DNA from: CAZWBR01 sp964632305
GTDB taxonomy: Bacteria > Bacteroidota > Bacteroidia > Bacteroidales > Prolixibacteraceae
Assembly: GCA_964632305.1 (NCBI GenBank)
Contig: CAZWBR010000003.1
Location: 83,873 to 147,872 of the forward strand
Direction of reading: 5' to 3'
DNA length: 64,000 nt
Shown: positions 36,000-44,201 of the stretch, piece after piece
Numbering within the stretch: the stretch's first letter is position 1
Layout: each line of letters begins with the position of its first letter
Position numbers and translations under genes: made by a program
Notes under the pieces: model-generated
What the model was told of the DNA's origin: nothing
The model's database searches: none
The model's input: only the letters and a program-made list of their open reading frames with translations

Positions 36000-37058
36000 A
36001 TGAATTCAAAACGTAATACAAGAATTAAAGATATTGCTGAAAAAGCAGGAGTATCGATTGGGACCGTAGACCGGGTACTGCATGAGAGAGGAGAAGTATC
36101 GGAAGAAACGCGTAAGCGGGTTCTTCAAATCATCAAGGAACTCGACTATCACCCCAATATTTTAGCCAGTTCTTTGGCCTCGAAGAAGAACATCGTTTTT
36201 GCAACCCTAATCCCCAAAGCGATCAGCCAGGAGAGTTACTGGGCCAAGCCGCAGTTAGGCATTGAGAAAGCGATTGAAGAACTACAACAGTATGGAATCA
36301 GGATCAATCAGTTTTTTTTCGAGATGGATAAACTCGGGTCATACACGGTAGAGGCTGAAAAACTGATCGCTTCTAATCCTGACGGAGTGATGGTCGCCCC
36401 CTGGATTCAGAAGGAGGCTACGGATCTGGTCCGCAAGCTCGAAGAGAAAAACATCCCCTACATTTTTATCGACTCAATTCTGCCAAGTGCCCACCCTATC
36501 AGCTTCGTGGTTCAGAGTTCGTTCCAGAGCGGATTCGTGGCAGCCAAACTGCTGGATTACGGCACCCCCGAAGACGGACTGTTATTATTGATCCATATTG
36601 AAAATAAGATCAACCGGTTAGACCATATAATTGAACGGGAAAAGGGCTTTTTGAATTATTTCGAGAAACACCCCGGGAAAAATCAACGAATAGTGAAATT
36701 GGATATTTCGGGAGGGGCCGAAGAAATAAAATTAAAGCTATCCCAATTGGGAATCGACATATGCAGTGTTAACGGAATGTTCGTCACCAATTCAAAGGTA
36801 CACCTGGCTGCAGAATGCTTCAAAGATTTATGTACCCCACCAAAGATCGTGGGCTATGACCTGATTACCAAAAACCTCGAGCTACTCCGAAAGGGAAAAA
36901 TTGATTTTCTGATTTGCCAGAAACCTGAATCACAAGGGTTCACTGCTATCAACCTTCTATTCGACCATATGATCAAAAAGGAGAAAATTAAGAAAGAGAA
37001 CTTTATCCCAATCGACATCATCACTGCTGAAAACATTGATTACTATTCTTCTTTTTAA
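36000..37058 (+). CDS. LacI-family transcriptional regulator of uronate use
   Basis: About 352 residues from MNSKRNTRIKDIAEKAG; the frame extends ten codons upstream but into the promoter. The DNA-binding domain has the LacI helix-turn-helix IKDIAEKAGVSIGTVDRVLHERGEVSEETRKRV and hinge helix ILASSLASKK; the rest is a periplasmic-binding-protein fold for a sugar ligand (KNIVFATLIPKAISQESYW onwards). It stands divergent to uxaE between the two matching operators, so it is the local regulator; a uronate or KDG inducer is inference. Confidence 0.92.
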   Translation: MNSKRNTRIKDIAEKAGVSIGTVDRVLHERGEVSEETRKRVLQIIKELDYHPNILASSLASKKNIVFATLIPKAISQESYWAKPQLGIEKAIEELQQYGIRINQFFFEMDKLGSYTVEAEKLIASNPDGVMVAPWIQKEATDLVRKLEEKNIPYIFIDSILPSAHPISFVVQSSFQSGFVAAKLLDYGTPEDGLLLLIHIENKINRLDHIIEREKGFLNYFEKHPGKNQRIVKLDISGGAEEIKLKLSQLGIDICSVNGMFVTNSKVHLAAECFKDLCTPPKIVGYDLITKNLELLRKGKIDFLICQKPESQGFTAINLLFDHMIKKEKIKKENFIPIDIITAENIDYYSSF

Positions 37059-37094
37059 AAACTGCCTATAATTACCAGACATAAACTTTATATT

Positions 37095-37946
37095 ATGAAA
37101 AAAATTTCGTTTGATGACCTCAACGGTAAAGTTTGCGTGATAACCGGAGGGGCCGGAGTAATTGGCGGATCCATCGTCAGAGCCTTAGCTTCTGTAGGAG
37201 CCAAAATTGCCATCCTGGACCTTAATGAAGAAATGGCCCAACAGGTCGCCTCAGAAATTGCCAATGAGTTTAACGCCGAAATCATTGGCGTTAAAGCCAA
37301 TGTGCTGGACAAGGAATCATTGGAACAAGCAAAAAAAATCATCAACCAAAGATTGGGATTGATTGACATCCTGATTAACGGTGCCGGTGGAAATTCTCCT
37401 CAGGCTACAACCCAGGTCGAGCAAATCGAAGATGAAAATATCGACAACCTCGAATCGACCTTTTATGGTTTGCAACTAGAGGGTTTCGATAAAGTTTTCG
37501 CATTGAATTTCAAAGGGACAATTCTCCCGTCGATGGTCTTGACCCGCGACATGCTGGCTAAAAAATCAGGGGTTGTCCTGAACATCTCTTCGATGAACGC
37601 CTATCACCCTTTGACCAAGATACCCGCCTACTCAGCAGCCAAGGCATCCATCAACAACTTTACCGAGTGGCTGGCAGTTCATTTAGCCAAGGTTGGCATT
37701 CGGGTAAATGCGGTGGCTCCCGGGTTCTTTATTACCAACCAAAACCGCTTCCTGGTGCTGGATGAAAAAACGGGTGGCTACTCTGCCCGGGGAAACAAGA
37801 TTGTAAACAGCACCCCGATGGGAAAATTTGGCGATCCCGACGACCTGCAAGGAGCCGTTCTGTATCTTCTCTCTGATATTTCCTCCTTCGTAACAGGCGT
37901 CGTTATCCCGGTCGATGGCGGCTTCAACGCCTATAGCGGAGTTTGA
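37095..37946 (+). CDS. uxuB: Fructuronate reductase-type SDR (D-mannonate oxidoreductase)
   Basis: A 283-residue short-chain dehydrogenase. NAD(P)-binding TGGAGVIGG at 17-25, NGAGG at 95-99, active-site Ser165, Tyr179 and Lys183. The PGFFITNQNRFLV motif marks the YjmF/UxuB-like SDR group that reduces D-fructuronate to D-mannonate (or the reverse). It is 36 bases behind the LacI-type gene and opens the rightward set of sugar-acid genes. Gluconate 5-dehydrogenase is the alternative reading. Confidence 0.85.
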   Translation: MKKISFDDLNGKVCVITGGAGVIGGSIVRALASVGAKIAILDLNEEMAQQVASEIANEFNAEIIGVKANVLDKESLEQAKKIINQRLGLIDILINGAGGNSPQATTQVEQIEDENIDNLESTFYGLQLEGFDKVFALNFKGTILPSMVLTRDMLAKKSGVVLNISSMNAYHPLTKIPAYSAAKASINNFTEWLAVHLAKVGIRVNAVAPGFFITNQNRFLVLDEKTGGYSARGNKIVNSTPMGKFGDPDDLQGAVLYLLSDISSFVTGVVIPVDGGFNAYSGV

Positions 37947-38073
37947 AAAAGGGATAAACAGGGTCCGGTCTCCTCAACTTAATGAGACTTGAACCCCAAT
38001 CCTCCTGTTATCTTTCCCAAAAAATCGCTAAATTTATTAGTGCTATTTTCGAACGAACAAAACCTTAAATATC

Positions 38074-39153
38074 ATGACATTAGAATTAAAAAAAGACTTT
38101 AAATATGCGTTGCTGGTCCCAACAAGTATGGGCGTTCGGATCACCCCGGCCAACGGACAACCCGTTTACAGCAGCAATCTGTTCGAGATGCAGGCAACCA
38201 GTGCCGAAACCAATGTTGCCAGTATCTCCTCTTACCTGGGTCTGCCGGTAAAAGTACTGACCACCTTTGTTAAAGATAGTCCTATTGCCCGGTTTATCAA
38301 AAGCAACCTCCGCAGCCGAAACATGGATTTTGAAGGGCCGGAGGTTCCCCAGGGCGACCCGTGGGGCTATCGTCACCAGTTCAATATTGCCGATAGCGGC
38401 TTTGGTACCCGCGGACCTCGTGTTCAAAACGATCGTGCCGGCGAAGTAGGACGAACCTTAAACGTTAAGGATTTTGACTTGGAACGCATCTTTGGAAAGG
38501 AAGGCGTCCAGATTGTGCACCTCTCCGGGCTGATTGGAGCCTTATCGCCCGAGACCAGCAATTTCTGTCTTCAGATTGCCCGTTTCGCGAAGAAATACGG
38601 CACCCGCATCTCCTTTGACCTTAACTACAGGGCTACCTTCTGGAAGGGACGCGAAAAAGAGCTGCGCGAAATATTTACCGAGATCGCCTCTCTATCCGAT
38701 ATCCTGATCGGGAATGAAGAGGATTTCCAACTCTGTTTTGGCATTGAAGGCCCCGAAGCAGGAGGTAAAGGTATCGGTTCTGAAATAGACGGATTTAAAG
38801 GAATGATCGGACGGGTCAAACAACGTTTCCCGAACGCCTCGGTCTTCGCCACAACCCTCCGTCAGGTCGTTAGTGCCAACGAACATCTCTGGGGAGCAAT
38901 CATGCTCGAAGGAGAAACCTGGCAGGTGATCGAACCCCGCAGAATCAACGTACTCGACCGTATCGGCGGAGGCGACGGCTTTGTCGGTGGATTGCTCTAC
39001 GCCATCCTGAAAGGTTGGGATCCTGAAAAATGGCCGCAGTTCGGCTGGGCCACCGGCGCTCTGGCCACCACCTTCCTCACCGACTATGCCCAGCCAGCTG
39101 ACGAAGATATGGTCTGGAGCATCTGGAAAGGAAACGCCAGGGTGAAACGATGA
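38074..39153 (+). CDS. PfkB-family sugar (acid) kinase
   Basis: A 359-residue ribokinase-fold protein. Recognisable parts are ETNVASISSYLGLPVKVLT, the strand FDLNYRATFW, NEEDFQLCFG and the C-terminal catalytic DRIGGGDGFVGGLLYAIL. In this motif the serine or alanine before the aromatic residue is glycine (GDGF). It resembles the KDG kinase at 31728 and a second KDG kinase is the simplest reading, but the adjoining LarA-like gene and gnd make a gluconate or mannonate kinase conceivable. Nothing in the sequence alone decides between them. Confidence 0.82.
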   Translation: MTLELKKDFKYALLVPTSMGVRITPANGQPVYSSNLFEMQATSAETNVASISSYLGLPVKVLTTFVKDSPIARFIKSNLRSRNMDFEGPEVPQGDPWGYRHQFNIADSGFGTRGPRVQNDRAGEVGRTLNVKDFDLERIFGKEGVQIVHLSGLIGALSPETSNFCLQIARFAKKYGTRISFDLNYRATFWKGREKELREIFTEIASLSDILIGNEEDFQLCFGIEGPEAGGKGIGSEIDGFKGMIGRVKQRFPNASVFATTLRQVVSANEHLWGAIMLEGETWQVIEPRRINVLDRIGGGDGFVGGLLYAILKGWDPEKWPQFGWATGALATTFLTDYAQPADEDMVWSIWKGNARVKR

Positions 39154-39156
39154 ACT

Positions 39157-39248
39157 AATTTACCATTTGTGCATTGACTATTTACCATTTAGGACATAAA
39201 ACAATTTACCATTTGCGCATTGACTATTCACCATTTTGGGACATGAAC
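39157..39248. repeat. Tandem duplication of a 46-base unit
   Basis: Two adjacent units (39157-39202 and 39203-39248) begin AATTTACCATTTG and share GCATTGACTATT; a few substitutions separate them. It is an ATTTACC-type simple repeat in the space behind the kinase gene. Confidence 0.7.
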
Positions 39249-39448
39249 GCTGAAGCAGTTTGATAATTAATTTATCATTTGTTCATTTACTGACTTAGGA
39301 TTAAACAGAGATTTATAATCGATAAATCACAAGTAAGGAGAGTGTTCAGCAATAAGAATGAAATAATATCGTATCAATTTTCCGTTTACTCCTAAATCCC
39401 ATGAAGGGGCTTGGGGTGAAAAACACAACAATCAATTGTTCTCATTTC

Positions 39449-39488
39449 TTAAATGGTAAATTGTAAATAATTAAATCGTAAATACATG
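39449..39488. repeat. Left copy of a 40-base direct repeat
   Basis: TTAAATGGTAAATTGTAAAT... running up to the ATG of the four-helix gene. The right copy at 39960-40003 differs at about three positions and runs up to the ATG of the next gene. Confidence 0.85.
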
Positions 39489-39845
39489 AATGCTGACGAT
39501 TTAAAGAAAAGGTTAAAAGATTTTGCCCTGAGAATTATTAAGCTCTCTGAAAGCTTACCTAATAATAATGTCGGTAATACTTTAGGAAAACAATTAATTC
39601 GCTCCGGCACTTCTCCAGGGGCCAATTACCGTTCTGCCTGTCTTGGAAAATCAGATAAGGATTTTTTGAATAAACTCAAGATGGTCGAAGAGGAACTGGA
39701 CGAAACGATTTATTGGCTTGAATTACTAACAGAATCGGGGCTGGTTAAAGCAAACTTGCTCGATGACTTGTTGAAAGAGAACAACGAACTATTGAAAATT
39801 ATAATAAGTTCTATTACAACAATGAAAAAGAAGCTCAATACCTAA
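39486..39845 (+). CDS. Four-helix-bundle protein (23S rRNA intervening-sequence type)
   Basis: A 119-residue all-helical protein: FALRIIKLSESLP, NTLGKQLIRSGTSPGANYRSACLGKSDKDFLNKLKMVEEELDETIYWLELL. The GTSPGANYRSA turn followed by E-x-x-E-T-x-Y-W-L is characteristic of the S23/four-helix-bundle family found in rRNA intervening sequences and scattered through Bacteroidota intergenic regions. No enzymatic role is known. The gene is enclosed by the 40-base direct repeats at 39449 and 39960 and splits the sugar-acid gene set, so it looks inserted. Confidence 0.88.
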   Translation: MNADDLKKRLKDFALRIIKLSESLPNNNVGNTLGKQLIRSGTSPGANYRSACLGKSDKDFLNKLKMVEEELDETIYWLELLTESGLVKANLLDDLLKENNELLKIIISSITTMKKKLNT

Positions 39846-39959
39846 AAGAATAACTCCGAAAACAAAACAGGATTAAATGAACCTTAATTGAATCGTAAAT
39901 TAGAAACTGCTTCAACTTGAACAGTCAGTTATTTAATTCATTGAGTAACCACTACGGCA

Positions 39960-40003
39960 TTAAATAGTAAATTGTAAATAATTAAATCGTAAATAAATCA
40001 ATG
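39960..40003. repeat. Right copy of the 40-base direct repeat
   Basis: TTAAATAGTAAATTGTAAAT... directly before the LarA-like start. Together with 39449-39488 it brackets the four-helix gene. Confidence 0.85.
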
Positions 40004-41290
40004 ATCTACTACGAATCCGGATCCATAAATCAGGAAATGAGCGCTGCCGACCTTCAGGAAGGATTGTTTGAAGCGCTGAAGAAGCTGGGCAAGAGGGATA
40101 AAGTCCTGGCCATTCCACCTGACTATACCCGTTTCCCAAGCCGGGCAGGCGAGCTGACCGAGATGACCTGGAAATATTACGGCAACAAACTGACCGATGT
40201 GCTGCCTGCTTTGGGGACCCACTCCCCGATGAGCGATCATCAAATCAGCCATATGTTTGGTTCAATGCCCGCTTCTCTGATACGGGAACACGACTGGCGC
40301 CACGACGTGGTGACCGTCGGAGAGGTGCCTGCCACCTTTGTCAGGGAGGTATCGGGCGGAGCGGTCGAGTTTCCATGGCCGGCCCAGGTCAATAAGCTGC
40401 TGGTAGAGGGAGGCTATGATCTGATCCTTTCCATCGGACAGGTCGTTCCACACGAAGTGGTGGGAATGGCCAACTACAACAAGAATATATTTGTCGGAAC
40501 AGGCGGGGTCGAAGGGATCAACAAAAGCCATTTCATCGGAGCCGCTTACGGCATGGAAAAGATGATGGGCCATGCCGATACCCCGGTACGCCGCGTCTTC
40601 AACTATGCCTCGGAACACTTCACCAAACACCTGCCCATTGTTTATGTCCAGACGGTGGTCGGGCTCGATAAAAGTGACGGCCGAATCAAAACCCGCGGAC
40701 TCTTTATCGGTGACGACTTCGAGGTCTTCGACAAAGCAGCCCAACTGGCCTTGCAGGTTAATTTTGAGATGCTCGACAAGCCTCTCAGCAAGGTGGTGGT
40801 CTGGCTCGATCCCTCCGAATTCAAGAGTACCTGGCTGGGCAACAAATCGATCTACCGTACCCGTATGGCCATAGCCGACGACGGTGAACTGATCGTTCTG
40901 GCCCCTGCCCTTAAAGAGTTTGGCGAAGATAAAGAGATCGACCGGCTGATCCGTAAATACGGCTATTTCGGGACTCCCGCCACCCTTAAGGCTTGCGATG
41001 AAAACGAGGAGCTGCGCGATAATCTGAGCGCGGCGGCTCACCTGATCCATGGCTCGTCCGAAGGGCGGTTCTCCATAACCTATTGTCCCGGAAACGGGAA
41101 GGAGAACCTCTCCCAAAAAGAAATTGAAAGTGTCGGGTTCAAATATGCCGACCTGGATCAGATGATTAATCGCTACAATCCTCTTTCGCTCAAGGATGGC
41201 TGGAACCGCCTCGACAATGGAGAAGAAATCTATTTTATCTCCAATCCGGCCCTGGGATTATGGGCCTTCAGGGATCGTTTTATGGATTAA
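40001..41290 (+). CDS. LarA-family nickel-pincer racemase/epimerase
   Basis: A 429-residue homologue of lactate racemase LarA. Arg44 (PDYTRF), His74 (LGTHSP), His151 (VVPHEV), Lys161 (NYNKNI) and His177 (NKSHF) line up with the catalytic set of LarA. The spacings 10 between His151 and Lys161 and 16 between Lys161 and His177 equal those I recall for His174-Lys184-His200 of the Lactobacillus enzyme, where the lysine carries the nickel pincer cofactor. The GGRK loop of LarA is YNKN here. Family members also epimerise sugar acids at C2. In a uronate locus D-mannonate/D-gluconate is the likely pair. No larB/C/E cofactor genes are in the window. Confidence 0.85.
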   Translation: MIYYESGSINQEMSAADLQEGLFEALKKLGKRDKVLAIPPDYTRFPSRAGELTEMTWKYYGNKLTDVLPALGTHSPMSDHQISHMFGSMPASLIREHDWRHDVVTVGEVPATFVREVSGGAVEFPWPAQVNKLLVEGGYDLILSIGQVVPHEVVGMANYNKNIFVGTGGVEGINKSHFIGAAYGMEKMMGHADTPVRRVFNYASEHFTKHLPIVYVQTVVGLDKSDGRIKTRGLFIGDDFEVFDKAAQLALQVNFEMLDKPLSKVVVWLDPSEFKSTWLGNKSIYRTRMAIADDGELIVLAPALKEFGEDKEIDRLIRKYGYFGTPATLKACDENEELRDNLSAAAHLIHGSSEGRFSITYCPGNGKENLSQKEIESVGFKYADLDQMINRYNPLSLKDGWNRLDNGEEIYFISNPALGLWAFRDRFMD

Positions 41291-41385
41291 TTTTAGTAAA
41301 TTTCATCTTCCCAATATCCGTTTACGGATTAACGATTACGAATACTATCGGGCACAGAAAACAGTTACTGGTAAAACATTCAACT

Positions 41386-42375
41386 ATGAATTGGTCAGAG
41401 GTGAAATGGGGAATTATTGGTTGCGGTAACGTTACGGAGGTGAAAAGCGGGCCTGCCTTTCAAAATGCAGCCCATTCCTCTCTCGTTGCCGTGATGCGCC
41501 GTTCGGCTCTGTTAGCCGAAGATTATGCCAAAAGACATGGTGTACCACGTTGGTATTCCAATGTCAACGACCTGATTAACGATCCGGAAGTAAATGCCGT
41601 TTATGTAGCCACCCCTCCGGACACCCATGCCGAATATGCCATACATGCTATGCGGGCCGGGAAAGCGGTCTATGTCGAAAAACCGATGGCCCGTAATCAT
41701 CCCGAGTGTCTGGAGATGCTCCGGGTCTCCGAAATAACCGGGATGCCGCTGTTCGTGGCTTACTACCGAAGAGCGTTACCCGGATTTATTAAAGTAAAAG
41801 AATTGATAGAAGCAGGGGCGATCGGGAAAGTACGATTGGCCAATATACAACTGATTCGTCCGGCAGAGGAAGATCTGTCCGGCGATGTCCTGCCCTGGCG
41901 GTTGCAGCCCGAGATCAGCGGAGGTGGCTTCTTCTTCGATCTGGCCTCCCACGCGCTCGATTTTCTTGACTATCTCTTCGGCCCCATAGGAAAGGTCAGG
42001 GCCAACACGATTAACCTGGGCGGTAAGTACAGGGCCGAGGATACCGTTTTGGCCAACTGGATTCACGAGAGCGGCATAGCCGGAAGCGGATCCTGGTGTT
42101 TTGTCGCCTCCGAACAAAGCCGGACCGATAAGATAGAGATCATCGGAAGTAACGGAAGGATACTCTGCTCAACCTTTGACTTTTTACCGGTCGTACTGGA
42201 GAATGATGAAGGGAGGACAGAGTTTACATTCCCCAAACCGGATCATGTTCAACAGCCGCTGATCGAAAAAGTGGTGGCCTCACTGCGCGGGGAAGGAGCC
42301 TCTCCCTCAACAGGGATCAGTGGCGCCCGGACCAGTAAGGTGATGGACCGCATGGTGGAAGATTATTACAGATAA
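41386..42375 (+). CDS. Gfo/Idh/MocA-family oxidoreductase
   Basis: About 329 residues from MNWSEVKWGIIGCGNVTE; the open frame extends upstream into the preceding gene. GIIGCGN near residue 10 is the Rossmann loop, DPEVNAVYVATPPDTHAEYAIHAMRAGKAVYVEKPMARN contains the family EKP motif with its catalytic lysine, and GGGFFFDLASHALDFLDYLFG is the C-terminal sheet domain with the usual histidine. Substrate is a sugar or sugar acid. It lies 95 bases behind the LarA-like gene and ahead of pdxB. Confidence 0.9.
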   Translation: MNWSEVKWGIIGCGNVTEVKSGPAFQNAAHSSLVAVMRRSALLAEDYAKRHGVPRWYSNVNDLINDPEVNAVYVATPPDTHAEYAIHAMRAGKAVYVEKPMARNHPECLEMLRVSEITGMPLFVAYYRRALPGFIKVKELIEAGAIGKVRLANIQLIRPAEEDLSGDVLPWRLQPEISGGGFFFDLASHALDFLDYLFGPIGKVRANTINLGGKYRAEDTVLANWIHESGIAGSGSWCFVASEQSRTDKIEIIGSNGRILCSTFDFLPVVLENDEGRTEFTFPKPDHVQQPLIEKVVASLRGEGASPSTGISGARTSKVMDRMVEDYYR

Positions 42376-42449
42376 TAAAAAACAGAACCGGCTGCCGGAA
42401 TCGTTCGGATAGCCGGAGATAAAAACAGAATAGAGGATACAATTAAAAA

Positions 42450-43571
42450 ATGAAGATCATTATTGACGACAAGATACCCTACATCAAAGGGGCTTTGGAA
42501 CCTTTCGCGGAGGTGGTTTACCTGCCGGGAAATCAAACAACCCCCGGGATTGTCAAGGATGCCGATGCGATCATCACCCGTACCCGGACCATCTGCAATG
42601 AACAACTGCTGGCCGGATCGTCGGTCCGATTCATTGCCACGGCCACCATTGGCTTCGACCATATCGATACCGTATGGTGCGAAAAGGCCGGGATTAAATG
42701 GACCAATGCTCCGGGCTGTAACTCCAAATCGGTAGAACAATATATCGCTTCGGCATTATTAGTGATGGCCGAAAAAAAAGGGATCCATCTGGCCGGTAAA
42801 ACCCTGGGGGTCGTGGGAGTCGGAAACGTGGGTTCCAGAGTGGCCCGTATCGGAGAGATCTTCGGGATGACCGTATTGCTGAACGATCCTCCGCGGGCCC
42901 GTGCCGAAGGAAAAGGCGGCTTTAAAGAGCTGGACGAGATACTGGCCAAGGCGGATATCATCTCGCTGCATGTTCCGCTGAACATGGAAGGGGAAGATGC
43001 CACCTACCATCTGGCCGACGAAGCTTTCTTTGCCAAAACGGCAAAAAAGCCGATCTTCATCAACTCCTGCCGGGGCGAAGTGGTGAAAACAGGGGCCCTG
43101 ACAGAGGCGATCCGGAAAGGAGAGGTCTCAGGATCTGTGATCGACTGTTGGGAAAACGAACCGTATCTTGATCCGGAGCTGTTGGCTCTGGTCGATCTGG
43201 CTACCCCGCATATCGCAGGTTATTCCCGCGACGGCAAAGCCAACGGCACGGCCATGAGCGTTCAGGCTCTCAGTAAGTTTTTCAATCTAGGCATCAACAA
43301 GTGGAAGTGTAGCGATGTTGAGTTACCCGAAGAGACCGAGATCATTATCGATGGCACGGGCAAATCGACACAGCAGATCCTGACCGAAGCGGTGCTGGCC
43401 ACCTACGATATCCGGGAAGACGACCGGAGATTGAGAGCTTCCGTAGAAACCTTCGAGAAACAACGGGGCGACTATCCCGTCAGACGGGAATTTTCCGCCT
43501 TCACGCTCTATTGCAAAACCAACGACCTGAAAACAATCCGAAAACTGGAGCATCTGGGATTTAAGATGTAA
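42450..43571 (+). CDS. pdxB: Erythronate-4-phosphate dehydrogenase
   Basis: A 373-residue D-2-hydroxyacid dehydrogenase starting MKIIIDDKIPYIKGALEPF. TRTRTICNEQLL, ATIGFDHID, NAPGCNSKSVEQYIASALL and the NAD loop GVVGVGNVGSRVA are diagnostic of PdxB, with the catalytic His in TPHIAGYS. The C-terminal about 90 residues are the PdxB-specific dimerisation domain. It acts in vitamin B6 synthesis. It may be here only because of operon drift, or because it belongs with sugar-acid genes; I cannot tell. Confidence 0.93.
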   Translation: MKIIIDDKIPYIKGALEPFAEVVYLPGNQTTPGIVKDADAIITRTRTICNEQLLAGSSVRFIATATIGFDHIDTVWCEKAGIKWTNAPGCNSKSVEQYIASALLVMAEKKGIHLAGKTLGVVGVGNVGSRVARIGEIFGMTVLLNDPPRARAEGKGGFKELDEILAKADIISLHVPLNMEGEDATYHLADEAFFAKTAKKPIFINSCRGEVVKTGALTEAIRKGEVSGSVIDCWENEPYLDPELLALVDLATPHIAGYSRDGKANGTAMSVQALSKFFNLGINKWKCSDVELPEETEIIIDGTGKSTQQILTEAVLATYDIREDDRRLRASVETFEKQRGDYPVRREFSAFTLYCKTNDLKTIRKLEHLGFKM

Positions 43572-43578
43572 ACTATTT

Positions 43579-43613
43579 TTAACCACAGAGCACACAGAGA
43601 AGACACGGAGAAT
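43579..43613. repeat. ACCACAGAG-type repeat, left of GxxExxY
   Basis: TTAACCACAGAG...CACGGAGAAT. It is roughly the inverted complement of 44053-44093, so the two bracket the GxxExxY gene. Confidence 0.75.
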
Positions 43614-43626
43614 AAAATGTAAAGTT

Positions 43627-44001
43627 ATGAATGAAGAATTAACCGGAAAAATAATTACCTGTGTCTTGAATGTTCATAAAAAGTTAGGACCCGGATTGCT
43701 TGAATCAGCTTACAGAGAATGTTTGTATTATGAATTAAATAAATCAGGATTAAAAACAGAAAAAGAGAAACCTCTTCCGTTGGTTTACGAGGAGGTCAAG
43801 CTTGACTGCGGATACAGAATCGATTTATTAGTTGAGGATCAAATTATTGTCGAACTATAATCAGTAGAAGAGTTAAACGATGTGCATTTTGCCCAGGTTT
43901 TGACTTATCTGAAACTTCAGAACCTCAGATTTGGGCTTCTGATAAACTTCAATGTGGCAAAACTCAAAGACGGAATCAGAAGGGTGGTTAACGGGTATTA
44001 A
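43627..44001 (+). pseudogene. GxxExxY protein gene broken by an in-frame stop
   Basis: The frame opens MNEELTGKIITCVLNVHKKLGPGLLESAYRECL, with the name-giving GPGLLESAY (GxxExxY). It reads VEDQIIVEL, then TAA at 43858-43860, then continues in the same frame SVEELNDVHFAQVLTYLKL and LRFGLLINFNVAKLKDGIRRVVNGY to TAA at 43999. The family has a lysine at the stop (VELKSVE), so a single AAA to TAA change explains it. The protein family is of unknown function and often sits in ACCACAGAG repeats. Confidence 0.85.
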
Positions 44002-44052
44002 AATTACAGAAGAACAAAAATGAGTAATAATCCATTTCACCTCGTCACCCCT

Positions 44053-44093
44053 CTCTGTGAACTTAGTGCATTCTCCGTGAACTCAGTGGTTAA
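44053..44093. repeat. CTCTGTGAA repeat, right of GxxExxY
   Basis: CTCTGTGAACTTAGTGCA... then CTCCGTGAACTCAGTGGTTAA, inverted relative to 43579-43613. Confidence 0.75.
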
Positions 44094-44201
44094 TTCTGAA
44101 TCTATCATTATACAACAGAAACTATCGAAAAGAGACAAGTAATACAAATACGATGAATAGAATAAACGAATACAACAAATTTTAACCTTAAAACATCAAT
44201 A

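Noticed and set aside
40262..41116. 284-codon open frame antisense to the LarA-like gene
   Set aside because: It is a shadow of codon bias in the sense gene, which carries the LarA catalytic set.
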